The position numbers and the translations under genes are program-made. The notes under the pieces were generated by a model that worked only from the letters and a program-made list of their open reading frames with translations, made no database searches and was not told the DNA's origin. Shown here in pieces: positions 1 through 5,498 of a stretch of 5,498 bases of DNA. The stretch's first letter is position 1. Every line of letters begins with the position of its first letter. Origin of the DNA: JBBSEX01 sp038239345 (lineage in GTDB: Bacteria > Acidobacteriota > Terriglobia > Bryobacterales > Bryobacteraceae); contig JBBSEX010000118.1 of NCBI GenBank assembly GCA_038239345.1, forward strand, positions 1 to 5,498, written 5' to 3'.

Positions 1-194
1 ATTCCGGTGAGAAAGAAAGCAATGACTAGGGTTCCGGGCCGGGCCGCAACATCTGTAATCCTCCAAACCAGAATCAGGAAAACAGGGAAGAACAGTTCCG
101 GATTGTCCGTGACTGTCTGACGAGCCATGTTGCACCATCGCGTCAGCACTTTTGCCCAGTCTATTCTGGATCGATATGGGAGCGCAGACGGCAC
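1..194 (-). CDS. Possible hypothetical membrane protein, cut by the left edge
   Basis: A minus-strand frame stays open from the stop of the Cas4-like core gene (TGA 206-204) to the window edge. A GTG at 194-192 follows a GAGG (205-202) with 7-base spacing, which would be a coupled start overlapping the preceding stop. An ATG at 128-126 is the alternative, without a clear ribosome-binding site. The visible 64 residues contain a hydrophobic run (LFFPVFLILVW) and a second one (TLVIAFFLTG) at the edge, suggesting a membrane protein. No family is recognised. The short visible length and GTG start mean it may be chance; its place directly behind the Cas4-like pair is the main reason to list it. Confidence 0.3.
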   Translation of the reverse strand, partial: MPSALPYRSRIDWAKVLTRWCNMARQTVTDNPELFFPVFLILVWRITDVAARPGTLVIAFFLTG

Positions 195-203
195 AGAGTC
201 GCC

Positions 204-717
204 TCAGGCCAAAGACTCGCGGCAGGTTTCACGATAGCCGCAAGCCCGGCATCTCCGGCGGTCATGGTGGCTGATGTGTTGTTCCCGGTTGCTCCGTCGG
301 GCCAGGCGGATCTCTTCCACGATACTGAGCAGCTCAGATCGAAGCATGGAGGTGTACTCCACGCGAACACTCCGATCATCGTATTGGACGAGACCCTAGG
401 GCACGTTGCTCTTGAACGCTTCCTCGAGCAGCAGGCAATAGGCCGCCACCTGATACATGTGGCTGTCATGCGGGCGGCCGGATCGCGGACAGTTTCCGGA
501 CTTGATCTCGACTGGCACAACTCCGTCCAGAACACGGACCACATTTGCCCGTCAGCCCGTATCGCTCAGAAGTGATCGCCCGCAACTGCGGAAACGCGGC
601 GCCTACATCAGCCGGGAGAATATGTCGGCCTGGAAGTCCGCTCGACGAGTACCGATGCCGGCCTAAAAGCCAGAGCAACGTCGCCACGATCACGCCAATG
701 AGGAGTTTAAGCAGCAT
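204..717 (-). pseudogene. Cas4-like PD-(D/E)XK nuclease core with N-terminal membrane helix, broken
   Basis: Seen: from ATG 717 the frame encodes a hydrophobic helix (LLKLLIGVIVATLLWLL, residues 2-18), then a soluble part ending LTGK. After a shift of one base near 536-545 the reading continues as VLDGVVPVEIKSG, then MYQVAAYCLLLEE, and near the end CRACGYRETC before TGA 206-204. These match the Cas4/Dna2/RecB family order: the ExK catalytic pair in VEIK, the Q-x-x-x-Y motif, and the last three cysteines that in Cas4 help hold a 4Fe-4S cluster. The Asp expected just before VLDG is not legible because the frameshift falls there. A second lesion is an in-frame TAG (398-396), probably replacing a Tyr codon in VP-GLVQYDD. 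Restored length would be about 170 residues, which lacks the N-terminal cysteine lobe; that lobe is in the gene just upstream (980-723). Family knowledge: Cas4 relatives are DNA exonucleases. Inference: formerly a membrane-anchored nuclease subunit, now inactive unless the lesions are sequencing errors. Confidence 0.82.
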
Positions 718-722
718 CAGAT

Positions 723-980
723 TTACTGAAAGTGAAGATACAGCCAGTAGCCGAACGCCAGAAACAGCACCACGAAGAGGATGTAGCCACAGGCAAATCG
801 CAGCTTCTGGGCGAACCTTACCTGCTCGCCGTGGAGCCGGTGATACTCGATTCCCGCATGTCTTTTCCCCATCTGTTCGAGACCGGGCGCTATACCAGGG
901 GCGCTCAAAAACCACGAACGTCTGCAGTAAAGATAATTCCCGACCTCAGATGCGCGGATCAGCTTATGCGAATGCATCAT
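723..980 (-). CDS. Small membrane protein carrying the N-terminal lobe of a Cas4-like nuclease
   Basis: The 85-residue product begins with LIRASEVGNYLYCRRSWFL (residues 7-25), the pattern with which Cas4/Dna2-type proteins open: a short helix followed by the first iron-sulphur cysteine, here Cys19. A GKRHAGIEYHRLHG stretch (38-51) resembles the conserved Gly/His segment that follows in Cas4. Residues about 64-82 (CGYILFVVLFLAFGYWLYL) form one transmembrane helix. No ExK motif is present; it sits in the next gene, whose own membrane helix begins 5 bases after this stop (TAA 725-723). The start ATG (980-978) overlaps the upstream gene's TGA as ATGA, implying translational coupling; a second ATG follows at once, and no strong ribosome-binding site is visible. 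Inference: together with the 717-204 frame it forms one nuclease fold interrupted by a two-helix membrane hairpin. This half is intact while its partner is broken. Confidence 0.7.
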   Translation of the reverse strand: MMHSHKLIRASEVGNYLYCRRSWFLSAPGIAPGLEQMGKRHAGIEYHRLHGEQVRFAQKLRFACGYILFVVLFLAFGYWLYLHFQ

Positions 981-1554
981 TGAACTTCGATCCGATCAAA
1001 GGCGGCAAGGTATCGCGGCGAGGCGACAGAAGCTGGAGGACCATCGGACGTGTTCCGGTAATGCTGTCGCATGTCGGATTTCACCAATAAATGCGCTGGT
1101 GCCGAAATATGGAATAGGTGCCCGGACGCCGTAGCAGTTTGGTTGGCATTGAAGTTCCCCAAAGCGTGCGCGACCGGAGAATTCAAAGGAACCAGCGTTT
1201 CGTTCTCTTTAAGACCCAGGCGGTAATGCTGCGCCGTGGAAAACTCGATCACCTGACCAGATCCCTTGCACTCGGGAAAGTATGAAACCGCTACCCATTG
1301 CCCTTCCACATGGAATCGAACGGTGCCACGCCAATCATCAAACCTTCCCGAGGTGCCCATGAGAGCCACAATCCTGTCCTCCCAGTCGAACGGGTCAGGC
1401 TTCCGGATCGCGGCACGACGAATAGCGTTCGGTTCGTTGGTATACCGCATCACCGATTCGCGATAACTCTGCAAAACGTCGCAAAACCGCTGCTGCTTAA
1501 CTCAGCTTGTTGGGCCGTAGCGTAGATCCCGAAAATACTGGTAATATCCGACAT
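977..1554 (-). pseudogene. Unrecognised protein gene heading the Cas4-like string, frameshifted near its start
   Basis: An ATG at 1554-1552 lies 8 bases after a strong AGGAG (1567-1563) and opens MSDITSIFGIYATAQQAEL; this frame ends after 34 codons. One frame over, beginning in the AAG-CAG-CAG repeat near 1500, the reading KQQRFCDVLQSYRES continues uninterrupted to TGA 979-977. A single lost base in GAGTT(G)AAG would join both into about 192 residues. The joined product is soluble, without signal peptide or membrane helix. Its middle looks beta-rich (WRGTVRFHVEGQWVAVSYF) and is followed by ETLVPLNSPVAHAL. An OB-like barrel is conceivable, but I do not recognise a family. A TTG at 1474 could start a shorter 165-residue product without the N-terminus. 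It overlaps the Cas4-like N-lobe gene by ATGA, so it is probably transcribed and translated with it. Confidence 0.5.
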
Positions 1555-1562
1555 GGTGAGCG

Positions 1563-1567
1563 CTCCT
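1563..1567 (-). promoter_or_regulatory. Ribosome-binding site of the 1554-977 gene
   Basis: AGGAG on the minus strand, 8 bases before ATG 1554-1552. It supports ATG 1554 as the original start, upstream of the frameshift. The diverged leader copy has only AGAGAG at the matching place before ATG 3581-3579. Confidence 0.6.
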
Positions 1568-1609
1568 CTTCAGTAGTCCAAACCTACATTTGTGGTCCTT
1601 CGATGCCGA

Positions 1610-1621
1610 TGCTTCGAAGCA
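1610..1621. promoter_or_regulatory. Perfect 12-bp palindrome, possible operator (copy A)
   Basis: TGCTTCGAAGCA is its own reverse complement and lies about 55 bases upstream of ATG 1554. On the minus strand GCTTCGAAG is followed 14 bases later by the near-repeat GCATCGAAG. The identical palindrome occurs at 3636-3647. Symmetry plus conservation suggest a dimeric regulator site; no promoter hexamers could be assigned convincingly. Confidence 0.4.
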
Positions 1622-1668
1622 ACTTTCCAATGGCAGAAACCAGTACTATTGTACTTCCGCTCAATTGC

Positions 1669-1789
1669 GACAGTCATGATGGCCGCTTTGCCACGCTGCG
1701 CGCCGTCGTGGATCATTACGACAGTTTCCTGGCAACCGGGCTTAGTGACGACGAGAAGAACGATCGTCGCGTATCTGAAGACCCTCTGA
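1669..1789 (+). pseudogene. C-terminal remnant of a c-type cytochrome / cytochrome c peroxidase-like protein
   Basis: The frame reads HDGRFATLRAVVDHYDSFL (from 1675) and then LSDDEKND, the usual end of di-haem cytochrome c peroxidase-type and related cytochrome c proteins. After GAT 1762-1764 the expected end (VAYLKTL and TGA 1787-1789) continues one frame over, so two bases are missing or one is extra near 1765. No CxxCH haem site is present: only the last roughly 40 residues survive, and the rest of the gene is absent to the left, where leader copy A lies. In the family this region packs under the haem domain. It has no possible function here. The remnant ends 39 bases before the transaldolase start. 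Confidence 0.6.
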
Positions 1790-1815
1790 GAATGAAAATC
1801 TGCAATGCTAAACTC

Positions 1816-1820
1816 AGGAG
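1816..1820 (+). promoter_or_regulatory. Ribosome-binding site of the transaldolase gene
   Basis: AGGAG 8 bases before ATG 1829-1831. It decides the start: the in-frame ATG at 1805 lies upstream of it and would add eight unconserved residues. Confidence 0.75.
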
Positions 1821-1828
1821 AAGAAACG

Positions 1829-2929
1829 ATGAATCCCCTCAGGCAATTGCAAGAGCGTCGTCAGTCGGTCTGGATGGACTACATCCGGCGCAATCTGATC
1901 ACCAGCGGAGAGTTGAAGCGCCTGGTCGATGAGGATGGCGTGAGCGGTCTGACGAGCAACCCGGCCATATTCGAAAAGGCGATTGATGAGAGCACGGACT
2001 ATGACGTTGCATTGAAGAGGCTGCTCGACGCCGATTCCGGCATTGATGCCGCTACCATGTATGAAAAGCTGAGCATCGAGGATATACGCCTTGCCGCCGA
2101 TGTGCTCCGGCCGGTCTATGAGCGCACACAGGGCGGCGACGGGTACGTCAGCATTGAGGTTTCGCCATACCTGGCGAACAGCACCGCCGGCAGTGTCGCT
2201 GACGCACGCCGCTTGTGGCGCGCGGGGGATCGCCCAAACCTGATGGTCAAGATCCCGGCTACGCGAGAAGGTATTCCGGCAATCGAGTCGCTTCTGGCGG
2301 AAGGCATCAACATCAATATCACGTTGATGTTCTCGCTGGCTCACTACGAGGCTGTGGCGGGAGCCTTCCTGCGTGGCGCTGCCCGTTGTCCGGAGGCGCA
2401 AAAACTCTCGTCGGTTGCCTCCGTTTTTGTCAGCCGCGTGGACACGCTGGTCGATCATAAACTGGAAGCCATCGGGACGCCGGAGGCTCTCGCATTGCGG
2501 GGAAAAATCGCTATCGCGAATGCGAAGATCATTTACGGGAAGTTCCGCAACATCTTTCATGGCAAGGCTTTTGCCGCGCTCCGCAAGCGGGGCGTTCGTG
2601 CGCAACGCGTCCTGTGGGGCAGCACGGGAACCAAGAACCCGGCCTATTCCGATGTCCTCTATGTTGAAGAGTTGATCGGTCCCGAAACCATCAACACGGT
2701 ACCGCTACAAACTCTCAATGCCTTCCGGGAGCATGGCAGCGTGCCCGGTCCGACCGTCGTAGAAGCAGTCGAGGCGTCGCGAGCCGCCCTGGCACGCCTG
2801 AAGGAGCTGGGTATTGATCTGGATGCGATCACCGAGAGGTTGCAGCAGGAAGGTATTGCCGCGTTTATCTCATCGCTGGACAAGTTACTGGCCAATCTGG
2901 ACAAGAAACGCCATGCCATCTGCGCCTGA
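1829..2929 (+). CDS. tal: Transaldolase
   Basis: Cytoplasmic enzyme of the non-oxidative pentose phosphate pathway; it moves a dihydroxyacetone unit between sedoheptulose 7-phosphate and glyceraldehyde 3-phosphate, giving erythrose 4-phosphate and fructose 6-phosphate. The 366-residue product has the length and motifs of the mycobacterial/cyanobacterial-type transaldolase: VWMDYIRR (14-21, Asp17), GLTSNPAIFEKAI (40-52), the beta-strand with Glu110 (SIEVSPYLA), NLMVKIPAT with the expected Schiff-base Lys141, ININITLMFS, ASVFVSRVDT, and WGSTGTKNPAYSD followed by ELIGPETINTVP. It looks complete with an intact (beta/alpha)8 barrel. In some bacteria this type is fused to glucose-6-phosphate isomerase; here the protein ends at TGA 2927-2929 with no such domain. 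The DUF2934 gene follows after 75 bases on the same strand and could be co-transcribed. No terminator is visible between them. Confidence 0.95.
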   Translation: MNPLRQLQERRQSVWMDYIRRNLITSGELKRLVDEDGVSGLTSNPAIFEKAIDESTDYDVALKRLLDADSGIDAATMYEKLSIEDIRLAADVLRPVYERTQGGDGYVSIEVSPYLANSTAGSVADARRLWRAGDRPNLMVKIPATREGIPAIESLLAEGININITLMFSLAHYEAVAGAFLRGAARCPEAQKLSSVASVFVSRVDTLVDHKLEAIGTPEALALRGKIAIANAKIIYGKFRNIFHGKAFAALRKRGVRAQRVLWGSTGTKNPAYSDVLYVEELIGPETINTVPLQTLNAFREHGSVPGPTVVEAVEASRAALARLKELGIDLDAITERLQQEGIAAFISSLDKLLANLDKKRHAICA

Positions 2930-2992
2930 GAGAGCAGTCAGTATTATCACAAGTGCCGAGGGGATGCCTGTCTCATCGGTTTGACCGCATGA

Positions 2993-2999
2993 AAGGAAG
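2993..2999 (+). promoter_or_regulatory. Ribosome-binding site of the DUF2934 gene
   Basis: AAGGAAG ends 5 bases before ATG 3005-3007, supporting that start. Confidence 0.6.
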
Positions 3000-3004
3000 T
3001 CATC

Positions 3005-3226
3005 ATGGGAAAACAAGCAGTGAAGATGGCCGTTGAAACCGAGCCGAAGGCCGAATTGTACGAGGAATCTGTTCCACCCGATCTCTCCGAACCTGTTGAT
3101 CAGCAGGGAATCGCGAAACTGGCTTTCGAATTCTGGCACGCTCGCGGGTGCCCTGACGGATCGCCGGAAGAGGACTGGTTTCGCGCGGAGCTCGAACTAC
3201 AGAGCCGCAGGTCGAAAACCTCGTAG
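3005..3226 (+). CDS. Small DUF2934 family protein
   Basis: A 73-residue soluble protein. Residues about 34-66 carry the DUF2934 signature: IAKLAFEFWHARG, then CPDGSPEEDWFRAELEL, i.e. a helix with Ala/Trp, a Gly-x-Pro-x-Gly turn and the Trp-x-x-Ala-Glu helix. The N-terminal third is acidic and probably disordered. Family function is unknown; such proteins are common, often in multiple copies, in Acidobacteria and soil Proteobacteria. The charged, helical, very short form would suit a binding or stress-related role, but nothing in the sequence proves it. It follows the transaldolase gene on the same strand. An AGCAC/GTGCT hairpin sits on its stop codon (3225-3238) but lacks a T-tract. Confidence 0.8.
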   Translation: MGKQAVKMAVETEPKAELYEESVPPDLSEPVDQQGIAKLAFEFWHARGCPDGSPEEDWFRAELELQSRRSKTS

Positions 3227-3264
3227 CACTACGGTGCTGGCAGCCAAGCGTCTAAGAATAGATT

Positions 3265-3516
3265 TCAAACCCAAGGAAAAGCAACTATGATCGGCTGCAG
3301 GTACGAAAAGGCCGCCACCTTCGAGGCGGCCAGTTCATTAAGAGCAAACGCATAGATTGCATAAGCGATTACCGATCCACAGATGACAAGGAAAGCGAGT
3401 CCCCACCAGGCACGCTCGGGAACCTGGGTCCGGTGCATCGTGATTACAGGTAAAGGCGCAAACGGCAGCATCCGCACCGCGCCCAGCCCGAACACAAATG
3501 TGTTCAGAACAAGGTC
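3265..3516 (-). pseudogene. Internal fragment of an EamA/DMT-family transporter
   Basis: Minus-strand reading gives LNTFVFGLGAVRMLPFAP, then WWGLAFLVICGSVIAYAIY, then ALNELAASKVAAFSYLQP, which are successive helices of the second EamA repeat of drug/metabolite transporters (inner-membrane exporters of about 290-300 residues with ten helices). Only about 80 residues remain. The N-terminal repeat is missing: the frame instead runs into leader copy B. The C-terminus breaks after IIVAF; one frame over FLGF follows, suggesting a frameshift before the lost GWLLLGE-type final segment, and stops close by. There is no start codon of its own. Nonfunctional. Confidence 0.75.
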
Positions 3517-3566
3517 GTCATAGTTGCTGTGCTCGCGATTGTGTTTAGCGGTGAGCACAAAACCTT

Positions 3567-3654
3567 GATAATATCCGTCATGATAAGCGCTCTCTTTATA
3601 GGCTGAACTTATGTTTTGTGATCCTTCGATGCCCATGCTTCGAAGCAACTTTCC
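3567..3654 (-). repeat. Leader repeat, copy B
   Basis: Diverged second copy of 1540-1628 in the same orientation, about 2.03 kb away. It keeps the palindrome, a weaker purine-rich site (AGAGAG) and an ATG (3581-3579) opening MTDI, like MSDI in copy A. That frame ends after 25 codons and no homologue of the 1554-977 gene follows; the EamA fragment does. This is probably the stub of a second, lost gene with the same leader. Confidence 0.7.
3636..3647. promoter_or_regulatory. Perfect 12-bp palindrome, possible operator (copy B)
   Basis: TGCTTCGAAGCA, identical to 1610-1621 and in the same place relative to the downstream ATG (about 55 bases). Part of the 38-base block with only two differences between copies. 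Confidence 0.4.
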
Positions 3655-3811
3655 TTCACCTTCAAGACGGACCCCGCCTTCGCAAATCCCAATCGCACCG
3701 ACCCGATCTCCGCGACATCTCCTCGCATCGACGAAAAAACACGAACAGAGTGATCTTGTAACGACACCGTCAAACAGCAGCTCTTGATCCTTTTCTCGAA
3801 GACCGTGTTCC
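3655..3811. other. Stretch without a recognisable gene
   Basis: Between leader copy B and the stop of the glycosidase-DUF362 gene. A minus-strand frame of about 66 codons is open from just after TAG 3814-3812 through to 3611 (ending ASKDHK), with no ribosome-binding site at its only ATG and no family resemblance. No terminator for the gene at 3812 was found: the T-run on the minus strand at 3739-3734 has no GC-rich stem in front of it. Confidence 0.4.
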
Positions 3812-5498
3812 CTAGTGTTTGAATCGTAATCGGCCTTGGGCGCGGTTCCAGGTTTTCATCACGTTTTCGACGGCGCGTCCTGCTGTGCCGATTCGCAATA
3901 CATCCATAATCGCCGGCATCATCTCGTTTCCGATAGGGCTGCCAGGAATGAAGGTAACCCGTGGATCCTTTTTGTATTTGGGCAGCGCTACGTCATCCAG
4001 GACCAAATATTTTCCGTGTTTCAGATGTTCCTCATAGCGTGGATCTTCCGCCCGGCCGATCATGAACGTCGGCTTGCCATGCAGCGCCGTTACTGCATCC
4101 CAAAAGTGTTGTTGTTGCCAGAAATCCGCAAACCCTTTGAAATGGCCCAACGTGCCAGCCATCGTTACTTCCTCGCCTACAATGACCCGAACTGGATAGC
4201 TTCGCTCCCACCCCTCCATTTCTTCAAGATCGAGGTGAACGGATGCCTCTCGAACCGACGCGCCCACGACATCGATGCGCTCCCGTACATTGATTCCGAG
4301 GCCGCGCTCGGCGGCCGCACGAGGAAAACTCATGTTCTCGCCGTCAAAACTCGCCAGGTCTCCGCCGATCACATCCAGCGCGACGGGATCGTCCGAGGCC
4401 AGAATGCATCCCATGAAACGGCCGCGCGTCGCGATCGGCCCATTTCCTTCTCCGGCAACAATGGCATCCATGACGGCGAGGTCCGGCCGGGTTACGGTGA
4501 GCAAATCCGCGACGGTTTCCTGAACCATATCGCGATGCAAACGATGCATGGTGTCCTGCCGGGCGGCGCCTATCCAGAGCTTGATGGCTCCCGTGATCGG
4601 ATCGAGAAAGTGCGTTTTCAGCTTCGGGCAGGCGATAACGACGTCCGCCTCCAGCAGCGGTTTAGGAACCGCGATCTTCCGGATCAATTTGCCCAGCGGC
4701 ACTTCAACATCGACCTGCTCGACCTCATCAAAATAGACCAATTCGGCGCCGGATTCCCGAGCGGCATCTTCCATTCCCGTGATCTTCATGACTTCGCGCG
4801 TGATTTGTCCGCACGAGCTGCACTCACCTACTTGCACGACACCAGCCCCGGCCTCCCGAGCGATGCGGGCCAGAGCCGCAACCAGACGCGGATCGGTGGT
4901 GCAACCGTCCTTGGCCAGGCGCCACATGGTTTGATTCGGTTTAATCAGTACCGTCTCGCCAGCCCGAATGAAACGGTGCATTCCTCCCAAGTGCAGCAAC
5001 GCTTCCCGAACCATTCGTGTAATGCCTTCCGAATCGATGTTTTCGTCCGCTGTGCGTACGATTGCGACTGTTGTCCTTGGGAGAAGCGGTTGCCGCGTCG
5101 CGACCATGTGCTGCGGTTTGGGCTGGATTTTGGGTGCGGGGGGTACGGGTGGCACGCCTTGGCAAAACTGGAGGACGGGACTCTTGGGGATGAGCGGTTC
5201 GGTGTCAAACTGCAAGAGCAGCTCCCGGTAAGCCGCCGCCACGGGCCGCGCCCGCCGCTGCAGATCGTAAAGACCAGCCGGGTTGACACGCCCCAAATCC
5301 TGTGCGAGTGCGCTATCCCAATCGACCTGATCGGTTAGCGAGAACCAGGTGAAGCCCAGGACCGGAATGCCTTGTTCTCTCAGATACCGTACGTTGAAGA
5401 ATTCCTTCCACAACCAGCGTGGCGCGGCTTCCGCATCCAGGGTGTTGGTTTCCGTATGCATAACCGGACGGCGATAGCGTTCGTAATATTGTCTCGCG
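3812..5498 (-). CDS. Family 1 glycosidase-like / DUF362 fusion protein, 3' part
   Basis: The frame is open from the right edge to TAG 3814-3812, 561 residues visible; the true start lies outside, and ATG 5461 is internal. Residue numbers count from that Met. Residues 1-85 are the end of a GH1-type (beta-glucosidase-like) barrel: MHTETN, probably with the nucleophile Glu4 (compare ITENG), GIPVLGFTWFSLTDQVDWD and NPAGLYDLQRRARPVAAAY. A Pro-rich linker (about 88-125) follows. Residues about 128-400 are DUF362: VLIKPN (171-176), TTDPRLVAALARIAREAG, PKLKTH (279-284), DPITGAIK, then the acidic G-x-G-P segment (VAGEGNGP) and DDPVALDVIGGDLA. A 150-residue tail contains GKYLVLDD and FIPGSPIGNE. The protein has no ferredoxin domain, although a CSSC is present (214-217). 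Known: GH1 enzymes cleave beta-glycosides; DUF362 has no assigned reaction. Both domains are in one unbroken frame, so the fusion is not a frameshift artefact. Residues 13-82 resemble bacterial GH1-like proteins of unproven substrate. Confidence 0.85.
   Translation of the reverse strand, partial: ARQYYERYRRPVMHTETNTLDAEAAPRWLWKEFFNVRYLREQGIPVLGFTWFSLTDQVDWDSALAQDLGRVNPAGLYDLQRRARPVAAAYRELLLQFDTEPLIPKSPVLQFCQGVPPVPPAPKIQPKPQHMVATRQPLLPRTTVAIVRTADENIDSEGITRMVREALLHLGGMHRFIRAGETVLIKPNQTMWRLAKDGCTTDPRLVAALARIAREAGAGVVQVGECSSCGQITREVMKITGMEDAARESGAELVYFDEVEQVDVEVPLGKLIRKIAVPKPLLEADVVIACPKLKTHFLDPITGAIKLWIGAARQDTMHRLHRDMVQETVADLLTVTRPDLAVMDAIVAGEGNGPIATRGRFMGCILASDDPVALDVIGGDLASFDGENMSFPRAAAERGLGINVRERIDVVGASVREASVHLDLEEMEGWERSYPVRVIVGEEVTMAGTLGHFKGFADFWQQQHFWDAVTALHGKPTFMIGRAEDPRYEEHLKHGKYLVLDDVALPKYKKDPRVTFIPGSPIGNEMMPAIMDVLRIGTAGRAVENVMKTWNRAQGRLRFKH

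Larger units (their letters stand above)
1540..1628 (-). repeat. Leader repeat, copy A
   Basis: Matches 3567-3654 in the same orientation. Positions 1591-1628 agree with 3617-3654 in 36 of 38 bases. The segment around the start codon (1540-1563) agrees in about 20 of 24, and the part between is more diverged, with a one-base indel. Read on the minus strand it holds a 12-bp palindrome, an untranslated leader with ribosome-binding site, and the first codons (MSDI) of the 1554-977 gene. The better conserved far end suggests a regulatory or structural constraint on the leader, or a recombination block. Confidence 0.75.

Noticed and set aside
545..1090. 181-codon plus-strand open frame
   Set aside because: Crosses the Cas4-like pair and the next gene in antisense; no family-like motif.
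1642..1655. AGTAC-TATT-GTACT inverted repeat between leader copy A and the cytochrome scrap
   Set aside because: Short, not repeated near copy B and without promoter elements placed around it.
1814..2605. 263-codon open frame on the minus strand
   Set aside because: Antisense shadow of the clearly conserved transaldolase.
3225..3238. AGCAC-TACG-GTGCT hairpin on the DUF2934 stop codon
   Set aside because: Only five base pairs and no T-run behind it, too weak to call a terminator.
3310..3331. Perfect 7-bp GGCCGCC/GGCGGCC stem after the DUF2934 gene, terminator-like
   Set aside because: It lies inside the EamA coding fragment (LAASKVAA) and no T-tract follows on either strand.
3611..3811. 66-codon minus-strand frame running into leader copy B (ending ASKDHK)
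   Set aside because: No ribosome-binding site, no family match, and the copy A equivalent is closed by a TAG just upstream of the repeat; the shared peptide follows from the DNA repeat alone.
3836..5338. 500-codon open frame on the plus strand
   Set aside because: Antisense shadow of the glycosidase-DUF362 gene; its product has no domain resemblance and a composition typical of antisense reading of GC-rich genes.
1..5498. CRISPR array or cas genes accompanying the Cas4-like pair
   Set aside because: No regularly spaced direct repeats and no Cas1/Cas2-like sequence in any frame of the window.

Overview
The window is about 55-58% G+C by eye. It reads as a chromosomal accessory segment of a free-living, probably soil-type bacterium. 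The DUF2934 gene, the glycosidase-DUF362 fusion and the mycobacterial/cyanobacterial-type transaldolase would fit Acidobacteriota or a similar phylum, but this is an inference from gene content and no marker gene fixes the taxon. No rRNA, tRNA, CRISPR array, transposase or integrase was seen.

Left part (1-1554, minus strand): a gene string read right to left. It begins with an unrecognised gene (1554-977) that has a good ribosome-binding site but a frameshift near codon 20. Its stop overlaps by ATGA the start of a small protein (980-723) carrying the N-terminal lobe of a Cas4/Dna2-like nuclease and one C-terminal membrane helix. Five bases later comes a second reading frame (717-204) with an N-terminal membrane helix followed by the PD-(D/E)XK nuclease core and the Cys-rich C-terminus. 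Together the two frames make one Cas4-like protein split by a membrane hairpin. The core gene is broken by a frameshift (about 536-545) and an amber stop (398-396). A further open frame (194 to the left edge) may be the next gene.

Middle (1540-3227): a leader segment (1540-1628) recurs in diverged form at 3567-3654, each copy containing the same perfect 12-bp palindrome. Next to the first copy lies a frameshifted scrap of a c-type cytochrome (about 1669-1789, plus strand). Then come two intact plus-strand genes: a complete transaldolase of the pentose phosphate pathway (1829-2929) and a small DUF2934 protein (3005-3226).

Right part (3227-5498, minus strand): the second leader copy runs into a truncated EamA/DMT transporter fragment (about 3516-3265). 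Beyond a roughly 155-base stretch without a recognisable gene lies the 3' end of a large gene (3812 to the right edge) that joins the C-terminal end of a family 1 glycosidase-like domain to a full DUF362 domain.

Overall, three sound reading frames (transaldolase, DUF2934, glycosidase-DUF362) are interspersed with four broken ones, so the region looks like a decaying accessory segment. Uncorrected sequencing indels are the main alternative for the frameshifts. The most interesting content is the split, membrane-anchored Cas4-like pair, found without cas1, cas2 or repeats.
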